Source: CAZVQX01 sp964629735 (GTDB taxonomy: Bacteria; Bacillota_I; Bacilli_A; RF39; UBA660). From it: 43,266 nt of DNA. Made by a program: the position numbers and the translations under genes. The stretch is from contig CAZVQX010000007.1 of assembly GCA_964629735.1 (NCBI GenBank), positions 1 to 43,266 of the forward strand. Reading direction: 5' to 3'. Below the pieces are notes generated by a model. That model saw nothing but the letters and a program-made list of their open reading frames with translations. It did no database searches and was not told the origin of the DNA. Positions 14,365-22,834 of the stretch are shown in pieces; the first letter of the stretch is position 1, and each line of letters opens with the position of its first letter.

Positions 14365-17307
14365 ATGTATTTAAAAGAAATAAAAATTCAAGGATTTAAA
14401 TCTTTTGCTGATCGCATAAATATTGAATTGAATAATGGTTTAATTGGGATAGTTGGGCCGAATGGTAGCGGGAAGAGTAATATTGTAGATGCTGTTCGCT
14501 GGGTTTTAGGTGAACAATCTATAAAATCCCTTCGTGGTGATGTTGCTATGACTGATGTTATTTTTTCTGGTAGCAAAAGTCGTAATCCTTTAAATGTTGC
14601 AAGTGTTACTCTAATATTTGATAATAGTGATAAATATATTCCACTCGATTTTACAGAAATATCAGTTCGGAGGAAAGTATATCGTGATGGTACAAATGAA
14701 TATTTTATTAATAATGAAAAATGTCGATTAAAAGACATTACTGATTTGTTTTTAGATAGCGGTAGCTCTAAAGAAAGCTTTAATATTATTTCACAAGGAA
14801 AAATAGAAGAAATATTAACCAATCGGCCAACCGATCGTCGTGTTATATTTGAAGAAGCAGCCGGTGTTTTAAAATATAAAAAGCGAAAAGAAGATGCTAT
14901 GCGTAAATTAGAACGTACACATGATAATATGAATCGTGTTAACGATATTATAAATGAAGTCGAAATGCAAATTGAACCACTAAAAGATCAAAAAGAAAAA
15001 GCAATTAAATATATTGATGTAAAAAGCGAACTAGAAAATATTGAAATTTCACTAATAACAGAAGATATTACAAACATTAATTATAATTATCAATTAGCAA
15101 AGAAAAAAATAGATGACATCAATAATGAAATTGTTAATATTTCAGCGGCTAATACTAAAAATGAAGTTATAATAGAAAAATATAAGAAACAACAACAAGA
15201 AAAAGAACGGGAAATTAATAATTATCAAAAACAATTATTAGAGGCAACATCTTTAGTAGAACAATTAAATGCTGAAAAACAAATTGTTTTGGAACGCAAA
15301 AAATATGAAGTAGATAATACTAAATTACATACTAATTTAGTTGATTTAAAAGAAAGACAACTTCAAATAGATAATTATATTTTTAATTTAGAAAATGAAA
15401 TAAATGTAAAAACAATTGAGTTAGAACAAATTAGCAATAGTTATAAAAATTTATCTAATGAGATACAAGAAGTAAATAATCGCAAAAAAGATTTAGAACT
15501 TGATTTGTCAAAAATATTAAGAGATAGTCATTTTAATAATAATAAAATTGATCAATTACGAGAAAGTATAGACTCTAATAGTGCCTTACCAAGTGCGGTT
15601 TTAAAAGTTTTAAATAATCCTAAACTACGTGGTATTCACAATGCTTTGGGTAATATTATTGAAGTGAGCGAAAAGTATTCGTTAGCAATTACTACCACTT
15701 TAGGGATGGCTAGTTCTAATATTATTACCGATAATGAAATATGCGCGAAAGAAGCCATTGTTTATTTAAAAAATAATCAATTAGGGCGAGCCACATTTTT
15801 ACCGTTAAATGTTATAAAACCTCGTGGCATTGATTTTAATATTATTTCTAGTTTAGAAAAAATAAATGGTTTTATAAATACTGCTGATAATCTTGTTAAA
15901 TATGATAATAAATATAATCATATTGTTAAAAATCAGTTAGGAAATGTAATTGTTGCAACGGACATAGATGCAGCTAATATTATTAGTAAACATATTAATT
16001 ATCGCTATCGAATTGTTACTATAGATGGTGAAATTATAAACGTTGGTGGTTCAATTACTGGAGGTAATCAATCTAGAGTTAGAAATATTATTTTAGAAAA
16101 ATATGAGTTAGAAAAGCATTTAAAAAAACAAAATGAATTTATTAATTTTATTAAAGAGTTGGAAAATAAAATAAATGATAATGACCATTTATTAAAATCA
16201 TTAGAAGATAAATTATATTTAATAAATAAAAATAAAATTAATCAAGAGACTATAATTCAAAATTTCCAAATACAAATTAATAATAACAAAAAAACATTAG
16301 AACAAATTCAAAAAGAAATTAATGGTACGAATAATGTTATTAATAATTCTTTAAGTGAAGAAGAGGATAAGATTTTAAAACAATATTATTCGGCTTTAAA
16401 AAGTAGAGATAATATTAAAAATAAATTAGACTTTTTAATTAAGGAAAAAGAAACATTAAATGATAAAATAGAAGAAAATGAGTATTTATTGAAGCGTGAA
16501 AATAGTTTATTTATAACTAAAAATAAAGAGTTACAAAACTTAGAAGTAGAAGTAAATCGGATGGATGTTAAATTAGATAATTTGCTTAATGTTTTAAGTG
16601 AAACGTATAGTATTACTTATGAAGCAGCTTGTAGCCATTATAAATTAGAGATTGATAATAAAATAGCTAGAACTAAGGTAAGTCAGTTGAAGAAAGAATT
16701 GCAAACTTTAGGAATGGTTAACTTAAATGCAGTTGAAGAATATGATAGAGTTTCTGAAAGATATAATTTTTTGATTAAACAACGTGATGATCTAGTAAGT
16801 GCTAAAAATACTTTATTAGATATAATTGAAGAAATGGATACAATTATGGAAAAAGAGTTTATGGATACATTTAATGTTATTGATAATAATTTTAATCAAA
16901 CTTTTAAGGAATTATTTAAAGGTGGTTATGCTTCATTGAAGTTGACAGATCCAAAGAATATATTAGAAACTGGAATTGAAATTGTTGCTTCACCACCAGG
17001 TAAAAAATTAACAAGTATTAATTTGTTGTCAGGTGGTGAAAAAACATTAACAGCAATTAGTTTATTGTTTGCAATATTAAAATCACGTCCAGTACCATTT
17101 TGTATTTTGGATGAAGTGGAAGCAGCATTGGATGAAGTTAATGTTGAGAGTTTTGGCCAATATTTATTAAAATTGAAAGAAAAAACTCAGTTTATTTTAA
17201 TAACTCACAAGAAAAAAACAATGGAGTATGTTGATTTATTGTATGGTGTAACTATGCAAGAATCTGGTGTTAGTAAATTAGTGAGTGTTAATTTACGTGA
17301 TATTTAG
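14365..17307 (+). CDS. smc: Chromosome partition protein SMC, short-armed
   Basis: A 980-residue SMC ATPase of the bacterial condensin, which loads on and extrudes chromosomal DNA with ScpA/ScpB. The N-terminal head has Walker A GPNGSGKS (residues 31-38) after FKSFADR. A coiled coil runs from ~170 to ~404. The hinge spans ~405-570 (SALPSAVLKVL to the Gly-rich GGSITGGNQSR). The return coil runs from ~570 to ~830. The C-terminal head carries the signature LLSGGEKTLTA (from ~887) and Walker B FCILDEVEAALDE. The protein is about 200 residues shorter than B. subtilis SMC (~1186), the loss being split between the two arms. GGTAGGTG precedes ATG. asnB-like follows by 32 bp in the same direction. Confidence 0.96.
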   Translation: MYLKEIKIQGFKSFADRINIELNNGLIGIVGPNGSGKSNIVDAVRWVLGEQSIKSLRGDVAMTDVIFSGSKSRNPLNVASVTLIFDNSDKYIPLDFTEISVRRKVYRDGTNEYFINNEKCRLKDITDLFLDSGSSKESFNIISQGKIEEILTNRPTDRRVIFEEAAGVLKYKKRKEDAMRKLERTHDNMNRVNDIINEVEMQIEPLKDQKEKAIKYIDVKSELENIEISLITEDITNINYNYQLAKKKIDDINNEIVNISAANTKNEVIIEKYKKQQQEKEREINNYQKQLLEATSLVEQLNAEKQIVLERKKYEVDNTKLHTNLVDLKERQLQIDNYIFNLENEINVKTIELEQISNSYKNLSNEIQEVNNRKKDLELDLSKILRDSHFNNNKIDQLRESIDSNSALPSAVLKVLNNPKLRGIHNALGNIIEVSEKYSLAITTTLGMASSNIITDNEICAKEAIVYLKNNQLGRATFLPLNVIKPRGIDFNIISSLEKINGFINTADNLVKYDNKYNHIVKNQLGNVIVATDIDAANIISKHINYRYRIVTIDGEIINVGGSITGGNQSRVRNIILEKYELEKHLKKQNEFINFIKELENKINDNDHLLKSLEDKLYLINKNKINQETIIQNFQIQINNNKKTLEQIQKEINGTNNVINNSLSEEEDKILKQYYSALKSRDNIKNKLDFLIKEKETLNDKIEENEYLLKRENSLFITKNKELQNLEVEVNRMDVKLDNLLNVLSETYSITYEAACSHYKLEIDNKIARTKVSQLKKELQTLGMVNLNAVEEYDRVSERYNFLIKQRDDLVSAKNTLLDIIEEMDTIMEKEFMDTFNVIDNNFNQTFKELFKGGYASLKLTDPKNILETGIEIVASPPGKKLTSINLLSGGEKTLTAISLLFAILKSRPVPFCILDEVEAALDEVNVESFGQYLLKLKEKTQFILITHKKKTMEYVDLLYGVTMQESGVSKLVSVNLRDI

Positions 17308-17339
17308 AAATTTTTATATTAAATTAAGTAGGTGGCAGT

Positions 17340-19178
17340 ATGGGTGGTATTGTAGGATTTATTGATGTGAAAGCATCTAAAGAAAAAAACAAAATATTAT
17401 TAGAAATGTTGGAAAAAATTAAACATCGTGGTCCTAATCGGATAATAAAATATATTGATGGGCATATAGCACTTGGTTCTCGTCAACTGGATTTAGTTGG
17501 TGAAATAAATAGTGATAATATAATTAATGAAAATGGTAATTTAATTATTGTAGGTAATGGTAGAATTTATAACTATGAAGAATTGAAAGATGAATTAAGT
17601 AAGAAGGGTCATATTTTTAAAACTAATAACGAATTTGAAGTTGTTCTCCATGGGGTTGAAGAACAAGGGGAATTGTTTGTAAAAAGGCTTAGAGGTATGT
17701 TTACTTTTGTTATATGGAATAAAGTAAATAAAGAGTTATTTGGAGCGAGGGATCAATTTGGTATAAAACCATTTTATTATATAGATTGTGAAGATTTATT
17801 TATGTTTGGTTCTGAAATAAAAAGTTTTTCGCCTCACCCAAACTTTATTAAAGAGTTAAATAAAGAAGCATTAAAGCCATATTTAACTTTTCAGTATTCG
17901 GTTTTAAATGAAACTTTTTTTAAAAATGTATACAAATTAGATCCGGGTCATTATTTTATTTATAAAAATAATAAATTAAAGATTAAAAAATATTATGAAA
18001 TTGAATTTAAACAGGAAGAACAATCATTAGATGAATGTATAAGTAATATAAATAAATTAATGAAAGAGACGGTTGAATGTTATAAAGAAAGCCCAGTAGC
18101 AATAGGTTCATTTTTATCAGGTGGAATTGATTCTAGTTATATAACTAAATTGTCAATGCCTGCTAAAACATTTTCTGTAGGTTTTGAAAATAATGGTTTT
18201 AATGAGGTTAACGAGGCTAAAGAATTATCTAAAATATTAAAAATAGAAAATATAGATCAAATTATTACAGCAGATATGTTTTTTGATAAGTTAGAGAATA
18301 TCCAGTATTTTTCTGATGAACCACATGCTAATTTATCGGCTGTTCCGTTATATTTTTTATCAGAGTTAGCCAAAAAACATGTTGATGTTATTTTATCAGG
18401 TGAGGGTGCTGATGAATTATTTGCTGGTTATAGTACATATGTTGTTCGAAAAAAAGACGAATCATATAGAAAGATACCAATGTCAATTCGAAAAATAATA
18501 GGAAATGTTGCTAATAATTTACCAAGGTTCCGAGGAAGACAATTTTTGATAAATAATGGATTAAATCTAGAAGATTATTATATAGGACAAGCTTATATTT
18601 TTAGTGATAAAGAAGCTAATAAGATATTAAAAGATCAATATAAAAAATCAAAATCAATAAATCAAATAGTATATCCTTTTTTTAAGAAAGTAGAAGATTT
18701 GGATGAAATAACTAAAAAACAATATTTAGATATGCATCTTTGGTTACCACAAGATATATTATTAAAAGCGGATAAGATGACTATGGCTCATTCGTTAGAG
18801 GTGAGGATGCCTTTCTTAGATATTAAGGTAATGGATTTAGCATCAAAAATACCAAATAATTATAAAATAATAGATAATATAACTAAATATCCTTTAAGGC
18901 AATCAGCTAATAATGAATTGCCAGAGGAATGGGTTAAAAGGCCTAAATTAGGTTTTCCAGTACCCTTTTATCATTGGATAAGGGAAGAAAAATATTGTGA
19001 AAAAATAAAAGAAATATTTAAGCAAGAATATGTTGGTGTTTTTTTTAACCAAAAACAAATTTTAAAACTATTAGAAGAACATTATCAATGTCAAAAAAAT
19101 AATGGCCGTAAAATTTGGACTATATATGCTTTTCTTATATGGTATAAAGTGTATTTTATAGATGAAAATGAAAAATAA
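17340..19178 (+). CDS. Asparagine synthase-like protein with inactivated glutaminase site
   Basis: A 612-residue protein with the full AsnB layout: N-terminal class II amidotransferase domain (~1-200) and C-terminal synthetase domain. The synthetase side looks intact: PP-loop SGGIDSS (260-266), LSGEGADELFAGY (~357-369), DKMTMAHSLEVRMPFLD. The glutaminase side is altered at every key point. The protein begins MGGIVGF where the family has MCGI, so the nucleophile Cys is Gly. The conserved RRLS arginine is Q49 (SRQLD), the Glu of NGEIYN is R75 (NGRIYN), and the Asp of SDTEV is E98 (NEFEV). It may use free ammonia or act as an amide ligase on another amine, as in beta-lactam synthetase and lasso cyclases. 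AGGTGG (17330-17335) fixes the start; no upstream start could restore the Cys. Confidence 0.88.
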   Translation: MGGIVGFIDVKASKEKNKILLEMLEKIKHRGPNRIIKYIDGHIALGSRQLDLVGEINSDNIINENGNLIIVGNGRIYNYEELKDELSKKGHIFKTNNEFEVVLHGVEEQGELFVKRLRGMFTFVIWNKVNKELFGARDQFGIKPFYYIDCEDLFMFGSEIKSFSPHPNFIKELNKEALKPYLTFQYSVLNETFFKNVYKLDPGHYFIYKNNKLKIKKYYEIEFKQEEQSLDECISNINKLMKETVECYKESPVAIGSFLSGGIDSSYITKLSMPAKTFSVGFENNGFNEVNEAKELSKILKIENIDQIITADMFFDKLENIQYFSDEPHANLSAVPLYFLSELAKKHVDVILSGEGADELFAGYSTYVVRKKDESYRKIPMSIRKIIGNVANNLPRFRGRQFLINNGLNLEDYYIGQAYIFSDKEANKILKDQYKKSKSINQIVYPFFKKVEDLDEITKKQYLDMHLWLPQDILLKADKMTMAHSLEVRMPFLDIKVMDLASKIPNNYKIIDNITKYPLRQSANNELPEEWVKRPKLGFPVPFYHWIREEKYCEKIKEIFKQEYVGVFFNQKQILKLLEEHYQCQKNNGRKIWTIYAFLIWYKVYFIDENEK

Positions 19179-19196
19179 TAATTTTTCATTTTTTTA
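19165..19196. terminator. Bidirectional terminator between asnB-like and spoIID-like genes
   Basis: Twelve-bp stem (AAAATGAAAAAT / ATTTTTCATTTT) with a 4-nt loop. It overlaps the stop codons of both convergent genes. Confidence 0.75.
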
Positions 19197-20601
19197 ATTG
19201 GGTATTAGGATAGTAATGTAATAAAATTTCTTGATAGGAATATCCTTCCTTGGCCATGCCGTTGGCACCGTATTGACTCATTCCGACGCCATGACCATAT
19301 CCACGGGTTATAAAAACGACTTTTTCATTTTCTAATTTTACGTCAAAATCGGTCGACCTAAGCCCTAATAGCATTCGAAGTTCAATACCAGAGAAAATAG
19401 TATCATTTATTTTAATTTTATTAATTCTATTACTGACAGTTTTGGATAATATTTCAATCTTTGCATTATTAAAGCTAATCCCTGTTATGGCTTCTAACTC
19501 ACTGTAATCTTTTAATGTTTCTTTTAAAAAACTATTTGTTGTTTTATCCCAATGGCTATCAACACTTTTTAAATATGGAAAATAATTTCCCCAAACAAAT
19601 GTTGAATCTTCAGTTAGACCATTACTCGTTGAATGGTATACAGCTTCAATATAATCATTATTATATAATAAAACTTCACCTTTAGTCGCTAGTACAGCTT
19701 CTTTAATTTTAATGTAGTATTTATTAAAGTCATTACCCCATACTTTTTTTAATTGATTAATATCTTTATATACTTGATTAGAAGTTGAATCTGCTATGAC
19801 TTCATTCTTTTTTATTTTTTTTAAAGCATATGTTCTTGCTAAAACACTTTGTGCTTTTAATGCTTCTATATTAAAAGCGGCAGGCATTTCTGCACTAACG
19901 ACACCAATAACATATTCTTCAAGATTTATATTTTCAATTATACCATTACTGCGGTAAATAGTTACCTGTTGCTCTTTTGGGACATTTATAACAGGTGGGG
20001 AAGTCGTAGATTCATTTTCAATTATTTTTTCTGTTTTCGTAACATCATTAATTGGTGGGGAAGTAGTAGGTTCATTTGATATTATTTTATCCTTTTTCGT
20101 AGTATTATTAATTGCTTGTTTATTTGTTTCACTTATTATTTTATTCTTTATTTCAGCTTTTTGAGGTTCTTTTGATAATATATTACTTTCATTTATTAGA
20201 TTTTTTTCATTTTTATTAATAGGTTCTTTAATTATGTTTGTTTCCATTTCTTTTGATTCAATAATAGTGTTTTGAATTTCTGATTTTATTTGCTCATTTT
20301 CTATGTTTATTGTTTCAGTATATTGATAATTATTATTTAATTTTTCCGGTATTTTAATAAATTGATAATTATTAATAAAAAGGGATTGTAAAACAACACC
20401 ACTAGCAACTATAAAAATTTTTCCAGTATCAAAATTTATATTTTTATTTTTAATATATTCAATAATTAATTCATTAATTTTTTTTACTTTTTTCTTAGTT
20501 ATTTTAAAATCAAAATCCAAGCTAAACTCATTGGAAAAATCAAAAAACAAGTATAGTTCTTTATTATTATTTTCAAATTTTATTAAATGACCATTTATCA
20601 T
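19186..20601 (-). CDS. SpoIID/LytB domain peptidoglycan lytic transglycosylase-like protein
   Basis: A 471-residue protein. The C-terminal ~250 residues form a SpoIID/LytB domain: LEEYVIGVVSAEMPAAF (the Glu of AEMP, ~residue 237, is the expected catalytic acid), EALKAQSVLARTYALK, then the terminal RGYGHGVGMSQYGANGMA. SpoIID-type enzymes cut denuded glycan strands. The N-terminal ~115 residues form a distinct segment without an obvious signal peptide, though a hydrophobic stretch (GKIFIVASGVVLQSLF) could act as one internal membrane span. A Lys/Glu/Asn-rich linker follows, with a 20-residue repeat around SNEPTTSPPI / ENESTTSPPV. AGGTGAT precedes ATG. It is the only gene here ending in TGA. True spore function or a vegetative wall role cannot be distinguished. 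Confidence 0.85.
   Translation of the reverse strand: MINGHLIKFENNNKELYLFFDFSNEFSLDFDFKITKKKVKKINELIIEYIKNKNINFDTGKIFIVASGVVLQSLFINNYQFIKIPEKLNNNYQYTETINIENEQIKSEIQNTIIESKEMETNIIKEPINKNEKNLINESNILSKEPQKAEIKNKIISETNKQAINNTTKKDKIISNEPTTSPPINDVTKTEKIIENESTTSPPVINVPKEQQVTIYRSNGIIENINLEEYVIGVVSAEMPAAFNIEALKAQSVLARTYALKKIKKNEVIADSTSNQVYKDINQLKKVWGNDFNKYYIKIKEAVLATKGEVLLYNNDYIEAVYHSTSNGLTEDSTFVWGNYFPYLKSVDSHWDKTTNSFLKETLKDYSELEAITGISFNNAKIEILSKTVSNRINKIKINDTIFSGIELRMLLGLRSTDFDVKLENEKVVFITRGYGHGVGMSQYGANGMAKEGYSYQEILLHYYPNTQLKK
19994..20113. repeat. Tandem 60-bp repeat inside the spoIID-like linker
   Basis: Two imperfect copies (19994-20053 and 20054-20113), each beginning GGTGGGGAAGT. They encode two copies of a 20-residue unit containing TTSPP in the low-complexity linker. 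Confidence 0.7.
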
Positions 20602-20645
20602 ATAATCACCTAGTTATATTATTAACTATTTAATAAATTAAAATC

Positions 20646-20671
20646 AAAAAAAAACAGATAATTTTATCTAT
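20646..20671 (-). terminator. Intrinsic terminator after def (minus strand)
   Basis: On the minus strand AGATA / TATCT with an AAAT loop is followed by a run of nine T. It separates def from the spoIID-like gene. Confidence 0.65.
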
Positions 20672-20672
20672 T

Positions 20673-21221
20673 TTATATTAGCCTAATATCACTATCATAT
20701 AATAATGGTTTTTCTTTATTAATATGATCATAAAATAAAATTCCGTTTAAATGATCAATTTCATGCTGAAAGGCAATGGCTAATTCTTCACGTGCCCGGA
20801 CTCTAATTTTTTGCCCTAATTCATCAAAACCTTCAACGGTAACCCGTGCATATCTTGGAACATGTCCTTCAACCTCGCGATTAACACTTAAACATCCTTC
20901 GCCAACCTCAGCGGCAATTTTTTCAATTGAGTTGCTAGTAATTATTGGATTAATTACTACATAATTTTTAAAAATACCTTCTTCAATTTCGTCAACAATA
21001 ATAATAATTCGTTTATGTATACCTAATTGTGGGAATGCTAGTCCCATACCAGGTCTTAAGTTATACTTTTGTTGCTTTTCTTCGATTTGGCTATATGTTA
21101 AATGTTTTATTATATCTTTAATAGCTTGTTTGTCTTCGTTAGTTAACGGAAAAATAACATCATTACTTTTTTTCCTTAGCCGTTTATCAGATTCATCTAA
21201 AATGTTTAATTTTTTTAACAT
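20673..21221 (-). CDS. def: Peptide deformylase (type II)
   Basis: A 182-residue metallo-enzyme that removes the formyl group from nascent N-terminal Met. Motif 1 is GMGLAFPQ (residues 58-65), with Phe where most have Ala. Motif 2 is EGCLS (C110 as metal ligand), and motif 3 is QHEIDHL (H153, E154, H157). The long N-terminal region before motif 1 and the overall length place it in the type II group of Gram-positives, like B. subtilis YkrB. GGGGTGA precedes the ATG. It is transcribed leftward with its own terminator. Confidence 0.95.
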   Translation of the reverse strand: MLKKLNILDESDKRLRKKSNDVIFPLTNEDKQAIKDIIKHLTYSQIEEKQQKYNLRPGMGLAFPQLGIHKRIIIIVDEIEEGIFKNYVVINPIITSNSIEKIAAEVGEGCLSVNREVEGHVPRYARVTVEGFDELGQKIRVRAREELAIAFQHEIDHLNGILFYDHINKEKPLLYDSDIRLI

Positions 21222-21271
21222 ATTAATTCACCCCGTCTATATATTCTATCAAAAAAAAACAATATTCTCAA

Positions 21272-21297
21272 TAAAAAAAGGAAGATGACTTCCTTTT
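21272..21297 (-). terminator. Intrinsic terminator after the YjcZ-like gene (minus strand)
   Basis: AAAGGAAG / CTTCCTTT stem with a 4-nt loop, with an A-run on the plus strand (T-run for minus transcripts). It overlaps the stop codon of the tiny gene. Confidence 0.8.
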
Positions 21298-21451
21298 ATG
21301 CAATTATTGATCTTGAGCCAATAACTATTACTAATAAAATAAATAGAACTAAAATGATGGCCGCACCATATCCACCAGAATAACCACCGCAACCTGGTTG
21401 ATAAGGATATCCGCCACAGCCATAGCCTTGATAACCTCCATAATAATACAT
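21296..21451 (-). CDS. Tiny YjcZ/TIGR01732-type membrane protein, 51 residues
   Basis: A 51-codon gene. Minus-strand translation gives an N-terminal Gly/Tyr/Cys-rich part (MYYYGGYQGYGCGGYPYQPG, then CGGYSGGYG) followed by one membrane helix (AAIILVLFILLVIVIG) and a short basic end. This is the layout of the conserved tiny membrane family that includes B. subtilis YjcZ and the spore assembly factor SscA. It has a perfect GGAGGT eight bases before ATG and a strong terminator overlapping its stop, so it is well supported as a real gene. Function is not known; the family is linked to spore assembly in Bacillus. Confidence 0.82.
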   Translation of the reverse strand: MYYYGGYQGYGCGGYPYQPGCGGYSGGYGAAIILVLFILLVIVIGSRSIIA

Positions 21452-21595
21452 ATTATTACCTCCTTATATAGTTCTAGTATAGTGTATTATAAAGTTCAAA
21501 AAATGTTTGTGAAAATTACCTATTTTTTAATATTTCGCATATTTTATTTTAAATTATATTATTATATGTTATCATATAATTAGGTGGTAGGTATA

Positions 21596-22771
21596 ATGAG
21601 TGGATTTATCAAAAATACTTTTAAAAATATTAGGGATACCGACCGGGTATTGCTATTAGTTACTATTATTTTTTTCGCGTTTGGACTCTTTAATATGGTA
21701 ACAGTGTCTAGCCGTGAAGCAATTTCTAAAGATGTGAATTTATATTTTTATTTTTTTAGACATTTAAAAATACTTCTTTTAGGAATAATTATTTGGGTAA
21801 TTGCAATTAATATACCAACCAATTTTTATAAAAAATTTGGATTTATTTTGATAATTATTTTAGCCACTTATATGCTTTATTCATTACAGTCAGCAAATGA
21901 AATTAGAGGTGCTAAAAACTGGTCAAAAGTAGGTGGACGGACATTTCAACCAAGTGAATTTGCAAAACCTTTGATTATTGTAACAGTTGCATCTTTATTT
22001 GATAAATTTTACAATAAGCTACGTAATAAGAAAGAAAAAAATTATGATACCATAGGTATTATTTTAGTTGCTGGGCTTTTAATTCCAACAGTTGTTTTTA
22101 TTCAAAAAGATTTTGGAACTATGTTCATTCAGCTTTTTATATTTGGAACATTACTGTTTTTTAGTCCGATTTTAACCGAGACTAAAGTTAGGGCTGGTGG
22201 CGCCTTATTATTTTTACTAGTTTTAGGAGCTTTAGTTCACGTTAGTGTTAAGGGCTATTTATTTACACCAGCTCAATTGGAAAGGGTAGTTGGCTTTCGT
22301 CAACCATGTAAAAATTATGAACATGGGGGGTATCAAATATGTAATGCAATTATAGCAATTAATGATGGCAGTTTATTTGGATTAGGAATAGGTAAAAGTA
22401 AACAAAAATATTCATATATTTTAGAACCACATACAGATATGGTTTTTTCAATAATGCTTGAGGAATATGGACTTATTAGAATGACTTTAGTTTTTCTGGG
22501 ATATATTATTGTTTTATATCGAATATTATTAATTTCGACAAGGGCTAGTACAATACGAGGCCGATATATTGCATTTGGGACAGCTATTTATATTTTTGCT
22601 CATATTTTTATTAATTTAGGAGGGTTGTCAACACTCATTCCTTTAACAGGTGTCCCTTTACCATTTTTAAGTTATGGTGGTTCATTTAATATTTCTTTAA
22701 TTGGATCATTAGCACTCGTTCAAAGAGTAAATATTGAAACAAAAAACCGAAAAATAAAATTAAAGGTATAA
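21596..22771 (+). CDS. ftsW: FtsW/RodA/SpoVE family peptidoglycan glycosyltransferase
   Basis: A SEDS-family protein of 391 residues with about ten membrane helices. It shows NWSKVGGRTFQPSEFAK, QKDFGTMF, GIGKSKQKYSYILEPHTDMVFSIMLEE (with the Asp of PHTD in the conserved catalytic-region loop) and the C-terminal TLIPLTGVPLPFLSYGGS, which is closest to FtsW/SpoVE. It polymerises lipid II glycan strands with a class B PBP. The extracellular loop contains a Cys pair (PCKNYEHGGYQIC). The ATG at 21596 follows GTAGGT; a GTG at 21584 is an alternative. TATAAT at 21575-21580 lies very close to the start. RodA function is not fully excluded. Confidence 0.88.
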   Translation: MSGFIKNTFKNIRDTDRVLLLVTIIFFAFGLFNMVTVSSREAISKDVNLYFYFFRHLKILLLGIIIWVIAINIPTNFYKKFGFILIIILATYMLYSLQSANEIRGAKNWSKVGGRTFQPSEFAKPLIIVTVASLFDKFYNKLRNKKEKNYDTIGIILVAGLLIPTVVFIQKDFGTMFIQLFIFGTLLFFSPILTETKVRAGGALLFLLVLGALVHVSVKGYLFTPAQLERVVGFRQPCKNYEHGGYQICNAIIAINDGSLFGLGIGKSKQKYSYILEPHTDMVFSIMLEEYGLIRMTLVFLGYIIVLYRILLISTRASTIRGRYIAFGTAIYIFAHIFINLGGLSTLIPLTGVPLPFLSYGGSFNISLIGSLALVQRVNIETKNRKIKLKV

Positions 22772-22787
22772 GTTTATATCTTTTTTT
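22762..22787 (+). terminator. Intrinsic terminator after ftsW
   Basis: AAAGGTATA / TATATCTTT stem (nine pairs including one G·U) with a 4-nt loop, followed by four further T. It starts inside the last codons. Confidence 0.65.
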
Positions 22788-22834
22788 AAAGGAAAAATCA
22801 AAAGTTAATTGTATCATACTTTAGAGGTGAAAAA

